A stretch of DNA of 64,000 nt from Lasiosphaeris hirsuta (lineage: Eukaryota; Ascomycota; Sordariomycetes; Sordariales; Lasiosphaeriaceae). The notes beneath the pieces were generated by a model, which was given only the letters and a program-made list of their open reading frames with translations, was not told the origin of the DNA and ran no database searches. The stretch is taken from positions 4,464,001 to 4,528,000 of the forward strand of contig JAUKUA010000001.1 in assembly GCA_030549175.1 (NCBI GenBank). The letters are read 5' to 3'. Of this stretch, positions 11,901 to 22,056 are shown in pieces (the stretch's first letter is position 1; the number at the start of each line of letters is the position of its first letter). Position numbers and translations under genes: made by a program.

Positions 11901-12648
11901 CCTCCACTCCACCGAGAAGATGTGGAACAATCTCCTGAACCGCATCGCCAAGGACAACGAAACAGCCAAAGTCAAAATCGAGTTTGACCGGGGCAGCCTC
12001 CTGGACTACGCGAGCTCGCACTACCACAAACACGAGCAGACCGACTCGACCTGGAATGGCCGCCAGGTCCGCAATGCCTTCCAAACAGCCATCGCACTCG
12101 GCCACCACGAGCGGCTCATGCGAATCAAGGACGAAGGCCTCACGCTCGACCAGGCGCTCAAGTCAAGCGACAAGAGCCTCAAGACGGTTCGGCTGACCAA
12201 GCGCAACTTTGTCAAGATTTCCAGGACGGCGCGGGATTTCGAGGACTACATCACCGCCATTCGGGGGTCGGATCGCAAGGTGGCCCAGAAGAGCCAGTTC
12301 CGAGACGATGACTTTGGGAAGCCAATTCTGATGCCGCAGAAATCTTACCCAACTCCGGCCGCCGGTGGTGGCAGCGGCGGCGGTGGTGGTGGTAGTGGTA
12401 GTGGGCGACGGCGCGAGAGCCTCCGAGGTACCGGGCGCAGCTATAGGGAATCGACACCGCCTCCTACCGGTGGTCGGTCTAGAATGGAGAGGGAGGTAGC
12501 ACCTCGGGTGGCGAGGTACCAAGATGATGAAGATGACGATCCTGACGATGAGGGAGACGAGATTGACGGATCTAGAGGAGGGGGGAGAGGTCGTCCTGAA
12601 ACGGGCCAGCGTGACGATGGCGGTGATGACGAGGACGACGACTACTAG
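8912..12648 (+). CDS. AAA+ ATPase with N-terminal DUF7025-like domain
   Basis: Six exons (8912-9207, 9307-9762, 9855-9873, 9944-11159, 11225-11701, 11780-12648) join in frame to 1110 aa. The third exon is only 19 nt, but both of its junctions are canonical. After an acidic, disordered N-terminus, residues ~370-530 form a DUF7025-like domain (DEVYYLFHPGDLV). The AAA core follows: Walker A GPPGSGKT at 743-750, Walker B CVLLLDEADVF at ~795-805, sensor region ILFLTTN and the arginine-bearing segment EAFKSRIHVALRYPS. An AAA lid and a Gly/Arg-rich, then Asp/Glu-rich tail end the protein. All catalytic motifs are present. Fungi carry many such paralogues, most of unknown substrate; remodelling of a protein complex is the general expectation. 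No signal peptide or membrane segment is seen. Confidence 0.9.
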
Positions 12649-12966
12649 TTATATTCAATCTGATACTGACTGTGAAGCAACGCTGTTTCAACATAGGACA
12701 TTGATATTTTCCAGGCTCTAATCTATAAGTCGACCTATTTATCTTGTGATATTACAATTAAACATTACAAATTTCACCTAGTAAATGCTAATTAATAGAT
12801 CTTTCGAGACACACAGTCAATCTTTCCGGAATCAACCCATAATTGACCTTCCGCAACCCATTCTCATGCCCACAAAGACTTTGAATACCTACAATCAGGG
12901 AAGAAAATACCGCACAGATTGACAATGAAGAAGAAGAGGCTATGGCCTTGGTAGGCTGATTTGAAA

Positions 12967-13175
12967 GTGGCTTTTCTCTACGGAGTTTTTTATGTACCTT
13001 AGTCGGTAGGGAGAGTTGTGGGGGTTGGCGAGGCCCTCAAACGGCAATAGGGGTATGTACTGGGCTTGGATTTCCGTAGGAGGATCTACTCTGTTAGTCA
13101 GCTGTTATCGGGCCCCGGCCTGGCACGTCCGAGTCGCCTAAGGCGAAAACCCTGCACGTAAAACAATTCAATTCA
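12967..13175 (+). mobile_element. LINE 3' end, copy 1
   Basis: Starting at gtggcttttctctacggag, this ~205-bp block ends in a short aattc-type tail. It is repeated at about 14628-14870 and, on the minus strand, at 30490-30680. It is the 3' untranslated end of a Tad1-like non-LTR retrotransposon, cut off at its 5' side. A second copy begins exactly after its tail. Confidence 0.75.
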
Positions 13176-13841
13176 AATGCGTGGGGAAAGACGAACAACG
13201 TCCCGCTCGACCCGGCTAAGTACGAGTATACCTTGTTCAAGCCGCATAGGGCAGCGCCGAGGCTAGGCATGGACGTGGACCCCGACCACAGCCCCGGCCC
13301 TAGCTCGGACTCCGGTTCGGAAGAGGAAGAGGCCCCGGCCACGCGGAAGCAACCGACCCTTAAGGCAGGCGCGGCACAGGCCCCATACAACCCCCTCCTT
13401 AAGTGGCTAGGAGTGTGGCTAGACCCCGGGCTCCGCTTTAGGGAACACGTCAGGCGAGCAGCGGCGAAGGGAGCCAAGGCAACGGCCCTCATGCGGAGGG
13501 TCGGCGGCCCAGGCAGGGGCCTTCCCCCGCACCTCGCGGCGCGGGGCCTCGCGGCGGTGGCGCTCCCGAGGATGACCTACGCCTCCGAGGCGTGGTGGAA
13601 CGGCAGGGAGGCCCCGGTTCGAGGCCTCCAGCGCGTGCTTAACTCGGGCCTCAAGGCCGCCCTGCCGGTCTACAAGACCACGCCAAGGGCGGTCCTCCAC
13701 GCCGAGGCAGGACAGGCCCCTCTCCACCTAGTCCTCGAGAAGAAGGCCCACGACTACGCGGCCAGAGTGCTTAACCTCAAGGAGCAAGGGGTCAGCCACC
13801 CGGTGGTCAGCCGCCTAGCACACGCCCCGGGCAGGGGCTAA
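13176..13841 (+). pseudogene. LINE reverse transcriptase C-terminal part
   Basis: The frame holds LLKWLGVWLDPGLRFREHV, LPRMTYASEAWWNGR and LQRVLNSGLKAALPVYKTTP. These are standard landmarks of the region after the RT domain in fungal Tad1-like LINE ORF2. The catalytic YxDD part is missing because the copy is 5'-truncated. TAA stops the frame at 13839-13841 and TAG again at 13857-13859. The next ORF continues in the same frame, so the two were probably one protein. It cannot support transposition alone. Confidence 0.75.
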
Positions 13842-13877
13842 AGGGCTGGCAGGACCTAGGCGACCTTTCTTGAGGCT

Positions 13878-14546
13878 ATGGCTAAGAAAGAGGGGTGGAC
13901 TCCGCCGGTGCCGCTGGCAGCCAGTAGGAAGAAGAACGGCACCAAGGCCCCGGGGACGACGTGTGACCAGTGCTTCCGCTCTCCCAAGGGGGCCTGCGAC
14001 GCGTCCCCGGGGGTGACTTGTAGGTGGTGCACCAAGCGAGGGCTCGAGTGTACGAGGGTGAGGGAGTCGACCAAGACGCCGCGAGGCACGAAGGATGCCC
14101 CGCCTGGCCTGCCGGGGGTGTACAACCCCGTGCGGGAGTTCCAGGCCTGGTGGGAGAGCAGCAAGCCAAAGTACCGCAAGGTCAAGGTCCGGAAGAAACG
14201 CCCCCGGGAGCTTAGGCTCCCGAGGCAGTGGCTGGCGGCTCTCCTCGCCGAGAGAACGCGACATGGGGACTTCAAGGCGTACCACGAACGGATGGGTCAC
14301 GATCCGGAGACGTGGGAGGGTACCTGTGGGAGGTGCGGGCTCACCAAGGCCCCGGGACACCTCCTGAAGTGTAAGCACAGTGCGGCCGCCCTAGCGAAGG
14401 CGCTGCCGGAGGGGGTGTGGGCGCCTAGGCTCCTCACCTCGAGCTCGAAGAAGATGCTGGCCGCGTTCGGGGCGTTCATGGCGGCAAAGGAGGAACTGGA
14501 AAGGGGGGAAGAAAATACCCCAGGCGACGAGGAAGAAGCGGAATAG
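13878..14546 (+). CDS. LINE ORF2 C-terminus with zinc-cluster-like cysteine motif
   Basis: This 222-aa frame is in phase with the RT piece upstream. Its second half has the usual fungal LINE C-terminal knuckle: HGDFKAYHERMGH, then CGRCGLTKAPGHLLKCKHS (C-x2-C...H...C). Unusually, residues 29-58 hold six cysteines spaced C-x2-C-x7-C-x7-C-x2-C-x6-C (CDQC, RWC, KRGLEC). This is close to the Zn(II)2Cys6 pattern of fungal transcription factors, with one extra residue in the first loop. Whether it folds as a binuclear zinc cluster is inference; it could be a nucleic-acid-binding addition to this LINE lineage. An ATG is present, but independent expression is unproven. Confidence 0.6.
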   Translation: MAKKEGWTPPVPLAASRKKNGTKAPGTTCDQCFRSPKGACDASPGVTCRWCTKRGLECTRVRESTKTPRGTKDAPPGLPGVYNPVREFQAWWESSKPKYRKVKVRKKRPRELRLPRQWLAALLAERTRHGDFKAYHERMGHDPETWEGTCGRCGLTKAPGHLLKCKHSAAALAKALPEGVWAPRLLTSSSKKMLAAFGAFMAAKEELERGEENTPGDEEEAE

Positions 14547-14826
14547 GCGGCGGCCCATGGCCACGAGGCAAATTGACAACGCGCGTGTGCTTTCCTTCCC
14601 TCTACGAAGGGTGTTTGTGTTCAAAGGTGGCTTTTCTCTACGGAGTTTTTATGTACCTTGGCTGGCGGGAGAGTTGTGGGGGTTGGTGAGACCCTCAAAC
14701 GGCAACAGGGGCATGTATTAGGCTAGGATTTCGGTAGGAGGATCTCCTTGTGTTAGTCAGCCGTTGTCGGGGCCCTCGGCCCTGACACCTCCGAGTCGCC
14801 AAGAGCGAAAACCCGGGACGTTAAAC

Positions 14827-14868
14827 AAATTCAATTCAATTCAATTCAATTCAATTCAATTCAATTCC
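14827..14868 (+). repeat. (AATTC)n tail
   Basis: About eight tandem aattc units close LINE copy 2. Short tandem tails of this kind replace poly(A) in many non-LTR elements. Copy 1 has only two units. Confidence 0.9.
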
Positions 14869-14889
14869 ATCAATCAATCAACCAACCAG

Positions 14890-15633
14890 AATGCGTGCCC
14901 CCATTTTATCACTTGGGTTAACAGCTCTTATTTTTATTTTTATTTTTTTCTCGAAAGTATTATACTAATCATAATCTTAGGATTTACCACCCCAAAACAC
15001 CACGACTTGATCACGACCGTTTTTTTCGCCTACGGGCACCTCTTCATATCCCGATAAGCCTTACGTAGCCCGCGCTCGCTCTTACTAGGGCACCTAAGTA
15101 ACGCCTACCACACGCGGTCCTCTCCGGCTTCATGCTCGGGTTCAAAGCCGAACACGACGCAGAGTATGCTACGAAGTGGGAGGTTTTCAAGATCCTCATA
15201 GACGCCTTAGACCAAGGCTTTAGTAAGATACCCCGCGAGAAACGTAGGGTACGTTAGGGAAGAGAAGCGCTCCTAGGACTCCAGGAAGTACTTAATAAGA
15301 TAGCGGGAGGCTCAGAGACCCTGGGAACTCCTACCCCCTCCAATTTTTACCACGACTACTACTACGGCCCACACTAACATAAGTATCAGCGTGGCTCCAC
15401 GAAATAACAGGCTGTTATACTCGACCAACACCGAGTTCATCGTCTGACCGAATCCTCGGGTACTACCTAACCCCCCGGGCCTCCGATACGCTAATAAGTA
15501 ACCTAGACTTGGGCCTAACTATAGGCCAATACCTAGCCGGCCTAACTAACGGCTAAGCCGGATAACAAATAGGAAACCGCTACTAGTAGGAAGGCTAGTA
15601 ACTAGGCGGCTAAGGCTACGGCTCTAGGAAGAC
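14890..15633. other. AT-rich and degenerate DNA, no gene
   Basis: A stretch at about 15130-15255 reads LGFKAEHDAEYATKWEVFK followed by LIDALDQGF and a Lys/Arg-rich end, which looks like old coding sequence. I cannot assign it. The rest has stops in all frames. Confidence 0.4.
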
Positions 15634-16704
15634 TCAGAGATCCTTACCCCTCCCCGACGTTGCCAAGGCAATGGCATTCATCCACGCAGCCAGCCTCAAC
15701 CCGGCCAAGCCAATTTGATGGTCAACAGTCTCCCAGTTCTCGTCAAAGTACTCTTCGCTCAAGTCATTCCTCAGTATCCACTGCTCCCCCCTCTTGAGCA
15801 CATGGCTGCACACCAACGCATTCGACTCAGCCGTCCAGCCCACAATGCACTTTGTCGTCCCCAGCTCGTCACACTCGCTTTTCCCACCTACAAGCCCTGC
15901 AGCCCGCTGTCGTGAAAATAGATCATCGGCCCACTCGGCAGCGGCCCGCTTCTCACGCCCATTATCGAGGCTTATTGGTAGGCCACGGAGCGTGTGGGCC
16001 AGTCGGGTGTCCCATACCTCATGCAGGTTCAGGTCGCCGCCGCAGCGGACCTGGCCGGCGGGTGGCGTGCGCTTCCAGCAGAGGGGCTTGACCTCGTTGC
16101 CTCCCGTCTTCCATCCCACGGCGTGCAGCGGCTGGTGGAGGTCGCCTATCAAGTGCATAATAAACATGGTGGCGTTCTTGCGCTGGATGAGGGGCTGGCG
16201 CGTGTCGAGGACAATGGATGTCTGTGTTCGACGAAGAGCCGTCAGCGGTGTTAGGGCTAGCGGCCCCGGGGAGGGGGGGGGGGGGGGGGGAGGTGAGGTA
16301 GATAGTTAAGGCTCACATAATTGGCAATAGCGGACACAACGCAGCCGCTCTTGGGGCAGTCAGACGGCCAGCTGACATGGCACGTCGTGGGAGGATCGTC
16401 CTTCTCTGGGTCTAACCAGATCAGCATCTTCTGGGATGACACATTTCGGGGAGAAAGGTGCCCACCTACTAATGTAATGGAACCCGCGACTCCAGGGCAT
16501 GCTGCGCTTGACGGTGTCGGCCCAGGTGGCGGCGTCGGAATAGTCATGGTTGTTTTCATTGGCTAGGAGGCGGCCGAAGAGCGTAAGGGCACCCACGGTG
16601 AGATGTTTCTCAGCAAGGTAACCCACGGTTCGGTGGCCAAGGTCGCCCCAGGTGTGGACAACCGGGGCGGCGAGGGCAAGCGTTACAAAGGCGGTAAAAT
16701 GCAT
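15634..16704 (-). CDS. Secreted S1/P1-type nuclease
   Basis: Three exons (16704-16470, 16411-16317, 16221-15634) join to 305 aa. A signal peptide of ~18 residues is followed by the invariant N-terminal Trp of the mature enzyme (WGDLGH). Zinc ligands are visible in order: Trp19, the Asp of NNHDYSDAATWAD, His in FIMHLIGDLHQPLHA, and GGDLNLHEVWD. S1/P1 enzymes are secreted zinc-dependent nucleases that cut single-stranded DNA and RNA and scavenge phosphate and nucleosides. The length matches the family. The first acceptor (16412/16413) was chosen because it keeps PEKDDPPTTCHVSW in frame. The second intron contains 18 consecutive G (plus strand, 16273-16290), unusually close to a splice donor. 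The gene looks functional. Confidence 0.88.
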
Positions 16705-17272
16705 TGTGTTTGGGTTGGTGCCTGGGGGAGAGGAGGGGCAGTGACGGGGAGCTGGGCAGCTCAAGCTTAATATCACTCACAGCCAGCCGCCCTTCAGCGC
16801 CGAAGACAGACATATGTACATAATCGCCCAGAACTTCTTGATATCTGACATGAGTGGGTGTCACAAGGCCGGCTATTGCATTTACCCAATCGGGCACAAG
16901 CCGTGGCGGGGCCTAGATTCTCCCTGCCATCTGGCCATTCAGGCCTGGATTTTTTCCGCGCTCCCTTTTGTGGAAGATGTGGCTGCATTGGTTCAACCGT
17001 GGCGCTCCGGGGCATCCCAACCGGTCCGGCATGGTAACCCTGGATCTCTTGGGTCTCTGGCCGCCCTCTGTACCCACAACCGCGTCTACGCCATGTCGTG
17101 TGCAAAAAAGTGGTCTTCCATTAAGCCTAGAATAGACTCGCCGTTTAGGGCGGATGCAAAGTGCCGGATAACAACCGGCGATAGCGGGAATACGATCCTG
17201 CTCGTAGGTGAGAGATCGTCCGGAGTAGTTCTCCACCGTTGCCAGCCACGGCTTTCCGTTCTTAATGCTCCC
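16705..17272. other. Spacer between nuclease and monooxygenase
   Basis: No conserved reading frame is seen on either strand. It probably carries the nuclease promoter and the 3' end of the monooxygenase gene. Confidence 0.5.
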
Positions 17273-18661
17273 CTACGTAGCGGTGGCTCTTCTCGCGTCC
17301 TCCACTTCCGTTGCCAAGTCCTCCATATACAGCCAGCGCAGTCGGTCCCCTAGTACTTGCCTGATCTTTGCAACATCAGCTCCGACCCCTTCTTCTTGAA
17401 AGGTATACGTAAACCCAGTTACATAGCTCTTACGGACTACTTGCTGGCTCCTTGGCCGTCTCGCCGTGTCATAAGCGGCAAATAGACCTCGGACTTTATG
17501 CTGGCCCCCTTGGGAGTCGGTTTCCCCCAACAGCTCCGCCATGACGTACGCATCTTCCATTGCCTGGCCCGCACCAGCACCAAGATGAGGGCTCGTAGCG
17601 TGGGCGCTGTCGCCGAGCAGACAGACGCGGCCTCGATAGTAGGGACTGGAGCTGGGATGATGAAACAGCGCCCACTTCTCGCTGGTGCCATAGGACGCCA
17701 GGAGGTTGGGCAGCCTGTCGTCCCATCCCGCATAATCGCCTAAGAGATCCTCGCGAGTGGAACTCACGAGCCAGTTGTCATGCGGCCAGACGTCGTCTCC
17801 CGTCGAGCTGCGAACCACGCCTACCATGTTGACTGTCTTGCCGTGCTCGACTGGATACGTAATGATATACCGCCCGTGCCCGAGATACATCTGCCCATTT
17901 GTGGACTTGTCGACGCCCATGAGCGCCTGGAATTCCTCCATCGGTACCAGGGCGCGATAGGCATACTCGCCAGCAAATTGCGGCGCTGCGCTGGCTCCCT
18001 GGACGTATCGACGTGCGGCACTCTTGATGCCGTCGCACCCAATGACGGCTTGGTAAGAGGCGGATGTTCCGTCGGCGAATAGCAACTCGACCGCACCTCC
18101 GTCATGACCCTTGTCCCGAATGTTGGTCAGCGTCTTATGAAAAGAAACGCTGTCGGCTGGCACGTGCTTGATAATCTCGTCGAGGAAATGGGCTCTGTGT
18201 ACTGCCATCCGCGCTGGCGTCTGTGTCCAACCCGGGGCGGCCTCAGCACTGGGCAAGGAGAAGAGAATGTCGTCCTCAGGGTCGGCAGGGCCGGCTTCGC
18301 CACCAAGATGGCCTTGATTTGAGTTCTCCCCCCTTCGAAAGGTGAGAAATGTGTGACCGCCAGTGGAATCCGAGGTCATGTGGGCCTTCAACGCCTCGAG
18401 AAGGTCTGGGGAGATGAGACCGAGCGCCGTCACCGCATTGGGGCCCATCGTAACCCCTGCTCCGATTTCGCCGAATCCGCTAGCGGCCTCGTATATGTGG
18501 ACGGGAACGTGCCTTCGTAGGAGGCCGATGGCAAGTATCACCCCACCGAGTCCCCCTCCTACAATAGCCACTTTGAATGGTTCAGGGGCTGCGCAATGCC
18601 CCTCGGCGTCGCTCTCCAAGCCACTCGTAGGCCGTGTCTTGGAAGTAGGCTGGGTGGCCAT
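17273..18661 (-). CDS. FAD-dependent monooxygenase (salicylate-hydroxylase-like)
   Basis: A single exon gives 462 aa from the ATG at 18661; the frame stays open further upstream, but the FAD motif is at the usual distance from this ATG. The dinucleotide-binding motif VAIVGGGLGGV is at 32-41, the DG motif AVIGCDGIKSAAR at 205-217, and the second FAD site GDSAHATSPHLGAGAGQAME at 350-369. These define a class A flavoprotein hydroxylase that uses NAD(P)H and O2 on aromatic substrates; salicylate hydroxylases and biosynthetic monooxygenases share the fold. The substrate cannot be told from sequence. No pathway genes stand beside it. The protein looks complete and lacks a signal peptide. Confidence 0.9.
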   Translation of the reverse strand: MATQPTSKTRPTSGLESDAEGHCAAPEPFKVAIVGGGLGGVILAIGLLRRHVPVHIYEAASGFGEIGAGVTMGPNAVTALGLISPDLLEALKAHMTSDSTGGHTFLTFRRGENSNQGHLGGEAGPADPEDDILFSLPSAEAAPGWTQTPARMAVHRAHFLDEIIKHVPADSVSFHKTLTNIRDKGHDGGAVELLFADGTSASYQAVIGCDGIKSAARRYVQGASAAPQFAGEYAYRALVPMEEFQALMGVDKSTNGQMYLGHGRYIITYPVEHGKTVNMVGVVRSSTGDDVWPHDNWLVSSTREDLLGDYAGWDDRLPNLLASYGTSEKWALFHHPSSSPYYRGRVCLLGDSAHATSPHLGAGAGQAMEDAYVMAELLGETDSQGGQHKVRGLFAAYDTARRPRSQQVVRKSYVTGFTYTFQEEGVGADVAKIRQVLGDRLRWLYMEDLATEVEDARRATAT

Positions 18662-19001
18662 GGTGGGAAACGTCTGCTGTTGTCCGATTTGATGACGTTT
18701 CGACGGTCGGAATTGTTGGCTGCGAGGAATAGAGTCAAGGGCTGCTGCTCGGATCGCAACAGGGCAGCTGCATCTCAACGAGCTCAATACCAACATCATC
18801 GCCCTGCAACAGGACGACCCCGCTTCCAGACGGCAGATCAAATTGCCGTGGCCGGTACGTTGGGTGCTGCCTGTGGCGGGATAACTATACGGCCGACTGC
18901 AACCCTCCTTGACCGCGCAGGTAATTCTAAAACTGATGGTTTGAGCTGTACATCATGTACATCCTAGTTATTCGCCTATCTGTCATGCACCAATTAGGGA
19001 G

Positions 19002-20134
19002 CTATTCACGTCGAGCAAAAGTCTCAGCGGCGGAGCGACTACACCAACCTGAAAATCGACAATTATTAACCTTGTTCGGTTTCCAGTTGGAAATATCAGG
19101 CCGGACTGCCCCCATAATGTCGCTGATGTAAGCTAGCACCTGCGAGGAGTTGAGCCATAGTCCGGCGGTTATGAAGACGAGCAGAATAAACCTAGCTGTG
19201 AGGTTGAAGACAGGTAGCGCCATGATGAAGTTGGTGTAGCCCAGGCCCTTCACGAGCAGCGGGTAAAAATAGGAAATATGCCACCCAATCAACATCCGGC
19301 TCGCAACAGTTAAGAACCAAGTTCAAAACTCGACCTGCACTGCCTTATTCCTCAACCCAAAGGCCGACCGGCTTCGAGCGCAGATATGAGAACCAACGAT
19401 TAATTTTCGAAGCGATCTTGATACACATATCATACACAAACTGCCCTCCGTCGCGACACCAACACGGCCATCCTCCCCAAGCTAGCCTGGCGACTCTTGT
19501 GTCTTGACACTCACGCCCATCACGAGTAGTGCTTCCTCCTCACACTGAATTGGGGCTTTCGGATACCGGTGCGGAACCTGGCCACCTGCCCCATCCTGTC
19601 CAGCACGGTCGTCTCCATGCGCACCAGTCTCGCGGTAGAAAGTCTGCGTTGTGTAGTCGTATGAGCACGCGATCGCGCGCTGCATTCCTCCCTCCACGCC
19701 AAACAGGGCCGCTTCGACGCTGCGAAACTGCCCTCCCGTAAGACGACGGATAAGCGTCGGCATGTAGAAGGTAGTGATGCCGATGAAGGGGAACACGATG
19801 GAGACAAAGAAGGTGATCGGGCTCGTAAGGGGGAGACTTACGTAGCCCGGTTTCCGCCGAGGTCGAAGCTGGAGGACCTTAAACCCCAGAGAAAGGCCGT
19901 GGCATTATGGTCAACATGGTTCCCCTTAGATTAGAGTGGGGACTGGCATCATGAACTCACGACCGCCATCGTTACCGTCATGAAGCAAAGCGACTGCATC
20001 AGCTCGACCGCGAACGAACCGCAGCTCCTCTCTTCGGTATAGTCAATCACCCACGACACAAGTCTGGCCCGATATGGTGATGCCATCTTGCGAATATACG
20101 TCCGCCGCCAGGTAGTCTCGCTCTTCTTTGCCAT
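19002..20134 (-). pseudogene. Membrane transporter relic (possibly MFS)
   Basis: Three short minus-strand frames (20134-19949, 19796-19482, 19295-19002) contain hydrophobic segments. The last, with GWHISYFYPLLVKGLGYTN followed by two strongly hydrophobic spans, resembles a middle part of allantoate-permease-like MFS transporters. I find no reasonable splicing that links the pieces into one transporter, and large parts are missing. The first two pieces could belong to something else. The transporter assignment is tentative. Confidence 0.35.
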
Positions 20135-21110
20135 CGCTCTCTTCCATATTTTGTCGATGCCACGCTACCATCAGTGTCCGCAACTTTCAATCACCGCTGT
20201 GGAGGTACCGATCTGACAGAGGGTGCATCGTCTCGCGCCAGGTATGGCCACGGTAGAAGTAGAAAGCTTGACAGGGAGATTGCCCTCCACAGCGCCGCGG
20301 ACAAGGATTTTTGGTACCGCGGCTGGACGGGCGACGTGATATAGGGGCTGGGCCACGCTCACTAGGATTGCCTTCGGGTGTGGACAACGGGCTTGCGTTG
20401 CTGGTGCGGGTATATACGGAAGGCACCGCACTGATGCTAGCCGTCACAAACTAGACGCCGGCCCTAAGGCTCAGACCAACGATGATGCACCCCGGCCGGA
20501 AGCGACGTCAAAGACGCGGGGCGATGTCGGCGTTTAGCACCAAACGTTTTCTGTTCTGGTTTTTTGGTTCTTCTTTTGTGCTTTTTGTTTTCATCGTTGG
20601 CTTCGCCGGTGCGATACATCGGTCTTGTCACCTTCTGTTGTCGATTTTATTGTGCACGGCGTCATATTGTGGGCAAACGGCACTCAATTCAATTGCTAGG
20701 AACTTCCCTGCAACGCAATGGCCAACAACGACCTCAACAAGAAAAACGGGATCTTGCGTTAGCAGTACCATACAAGACTTCAGCCAACCGCTGGAGAGGC
20801 AAACACATGTAATTGAGCAATCGGAGGAGTCCCAGAGCCATTTTAAGGTGGGAAACCCCATGGGCTGCTTGACGCCTTCTTCTAGATAGTGACATTGCAC
20901 GAGTTTCCATCAAGTTAATTGATGTCCTATCACTTTGAGTGCATTTCGCCACACATATCAGCTACGGGGTAGCCTAGGGCGTTCTCCCCATGTCCGTCAA
21001 CGCTTCCATTGCCCGATGGACTCAGCAATCCAACCGATATCAATGCATTTCCCTGCCAGAAGACCACATACGATATCTTGTGCTACAGCCAGGAAGTTGT
21101 AAGCAACTCT
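20135..21110. other. No recognisable gene
   Basis: An open frame of 135 codons at 20482-20889 has a hydrophobic patch but no family feature and no splice context, so it is not called. The stretch leads up to a solo-LTR-like insertion at 21111. Confidence 0.45.
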
Positions 21111-21340
21111 TCTGACACTTCTGGAGCCGAGCAATGGAGAGAAAAGAAGATTGAATTGAGTCTGCTCCAGCTAAGAGAGCAAGGCGCGTGAGCGCCGAAT
21201 ATATACAAAAGAGGGGGTGCTCTGCCAAGGCGCTAGGCTTCTTGCAGAGGAGCGTGAGTTCCTCTGCAACAGCCAGCGCTCGCAGCCACAGCTGTGGCTG
21301 CGCCAGAGCGTTGTGCCGCACCCACCGCAGTTATGCGACA
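21111..21340 (-). repeat. Solo-LTR-like element, copy 1, with 5-bp target duplication
   Basis: This 230-bp unit is ~95% identical to the inverted unit at 47079-47306. It is flanked by ACTCT on both sides (21106-21110 and 21341-21345). On the minus strand it begins TGTCGCATAACTGCGG, has a TATATA box and ends CCAGAAGTGTCAGA. Size, the TATA box and the 5-bp duplication fit a solo LTR, although the end is TCAGA rather than the usual CA. Confidence 0.7.
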
Positions 21341-21345
21341 ACTCT

Positions 21346-21960
21346 TTCTGTGTGTGAACTCGACGCTGCTCCTATTACTCAAACCTTCCCCCTATGGAGG
21401 CTATTTCTTATGTATGGGGTAGCAACGAGCTGGACCGAGCAAAGGCGAAAATCGCTGCTCGATCTCTGGAAGGCAACAGATATCAGACCATGCCATTACC
21501 AGCCTCAAGAAACGAAAAATGATAGGGGGGACACTCTTCGGGGCAGGGCTCAAAAAGGCTGGCCCGCCACTTCCTGGGACCCTGTCACTTTGGGGAAGAT
21601 GTACATGACTATCCGTGCCGATTACGTATACCAAGAGCATCAGGAGGGCCAAGACCCAAAGAAGCTCTACGAGAAGGCAGCAACTTGGTTGCTACACGTT
21701 TGTATACCTTTCCGGCAACGACATTGCAGACGAAGACGGAAGGGTAGCCCTGCAGAGCACATTCTACCTCTCTGCCCAGTCTGCGCCGGCCACCGTCCCG
21801 CGCCTGTCGACATGGCCAAGCCCTACCTTTTATTTTAGCCCGCATCAATGATGGCCGGACGGGCGACGACCTGCACAGCTTCTGCAGGCCCACCTTAGTC
21901 GCATGGAACGGCGCCAACTTCACGGTTGTTCGTTACGCCAAGCTGATGAAGGACGACTTC
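21346..21960 (+). other. Degenerate coding remnant, unassigned
   Basis: Fragments such as MEAISYVWGSNELDRAKAK, GNDIADEDGRVALQSTFYLS and PTLVAWNGANFTVVRYAKLM occur in changing frames with stops between them. The first resembles the LSYVWG start of HET domains, but nothing else supports that. The ORF that runs into this from 21188 starts inside the LTR-like element and is chance read-through. Confidence 0.3.
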
Positions 21961-21976
21961 GATAGAGCTATATCGT

Positions 21977-22056
21977 GTGCTAGTTTGTGCTAGTTTGTGC
22001 TAGTCTGTGCTAGTCTGTGCTAGTTTGTGCTAGTTGGTGCTAGTTGGTGCTAGTTC
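21977..22056 (+). repeat. 10-bp minisatellite, eight units
   Basis: The unit gtgctagtNN is repeated eight times head to tail. The last two bases vary (tt, tt, ct, ct, tt, tg, tg, tc), which divides the array into paired subtypes and suggests growth by stepwise duplication. The end of the neighbouring minus-strand frame (stop at 22040) lies inside it. Confidence 0.9.

Larger units (their letters stand above)
13176..14870 (+). mobile_element. LINE copy 2, 5'-truncated in the reverse transcriptase
   Basis: Coding sequence starts at 13176, immediately after the aattc tail of copy 1, with NAWGKTNNVPLDPAKYEY, a reading typical of the segment just after the RT active site. It continues through the C-terminal RT region, a cysteine-rich C-terminal protein and the shared 3' end, finishing in (aattc)n. 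The element is GC-rich and not riddled with transitions, so it is much younger than the RIP-like relics nearby. Insertion into the tail of another copy is a usual LINE pattern. Confidence 0.8.

Noticed and set aside
13815..14378. 187-codon minus-strand ORF
   Set aside because: Antisense of the GC-rich LINE ORF; the plus strand has the cysteine knuckle and RT landmarks.
15634..18661. Biosynthetic gene cluster around the monooxygenase
   Set aside because: Neighbours are a nuclease and a transporter relic; no synthase or other tailoring enzyme is present.
21188..21838. 216-codon plus-strand ORF as a gene
   Set aside because: It begins inside the 230-bp LTR-like repeat (the same start recurs at 47229 on the minus strand) and then runs through unrelated degenerate sequence.
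21346..21960. HET domain from the LSYVWG-like start
   Set aside because: Only one short motif matches; the remainder does not follow the HET pattern.
21977..22056. CRISPR-like array
   Set aside because: The 10-bp units are head to tail with no spacers; it is a minisatellite in a eukaryotic genome.
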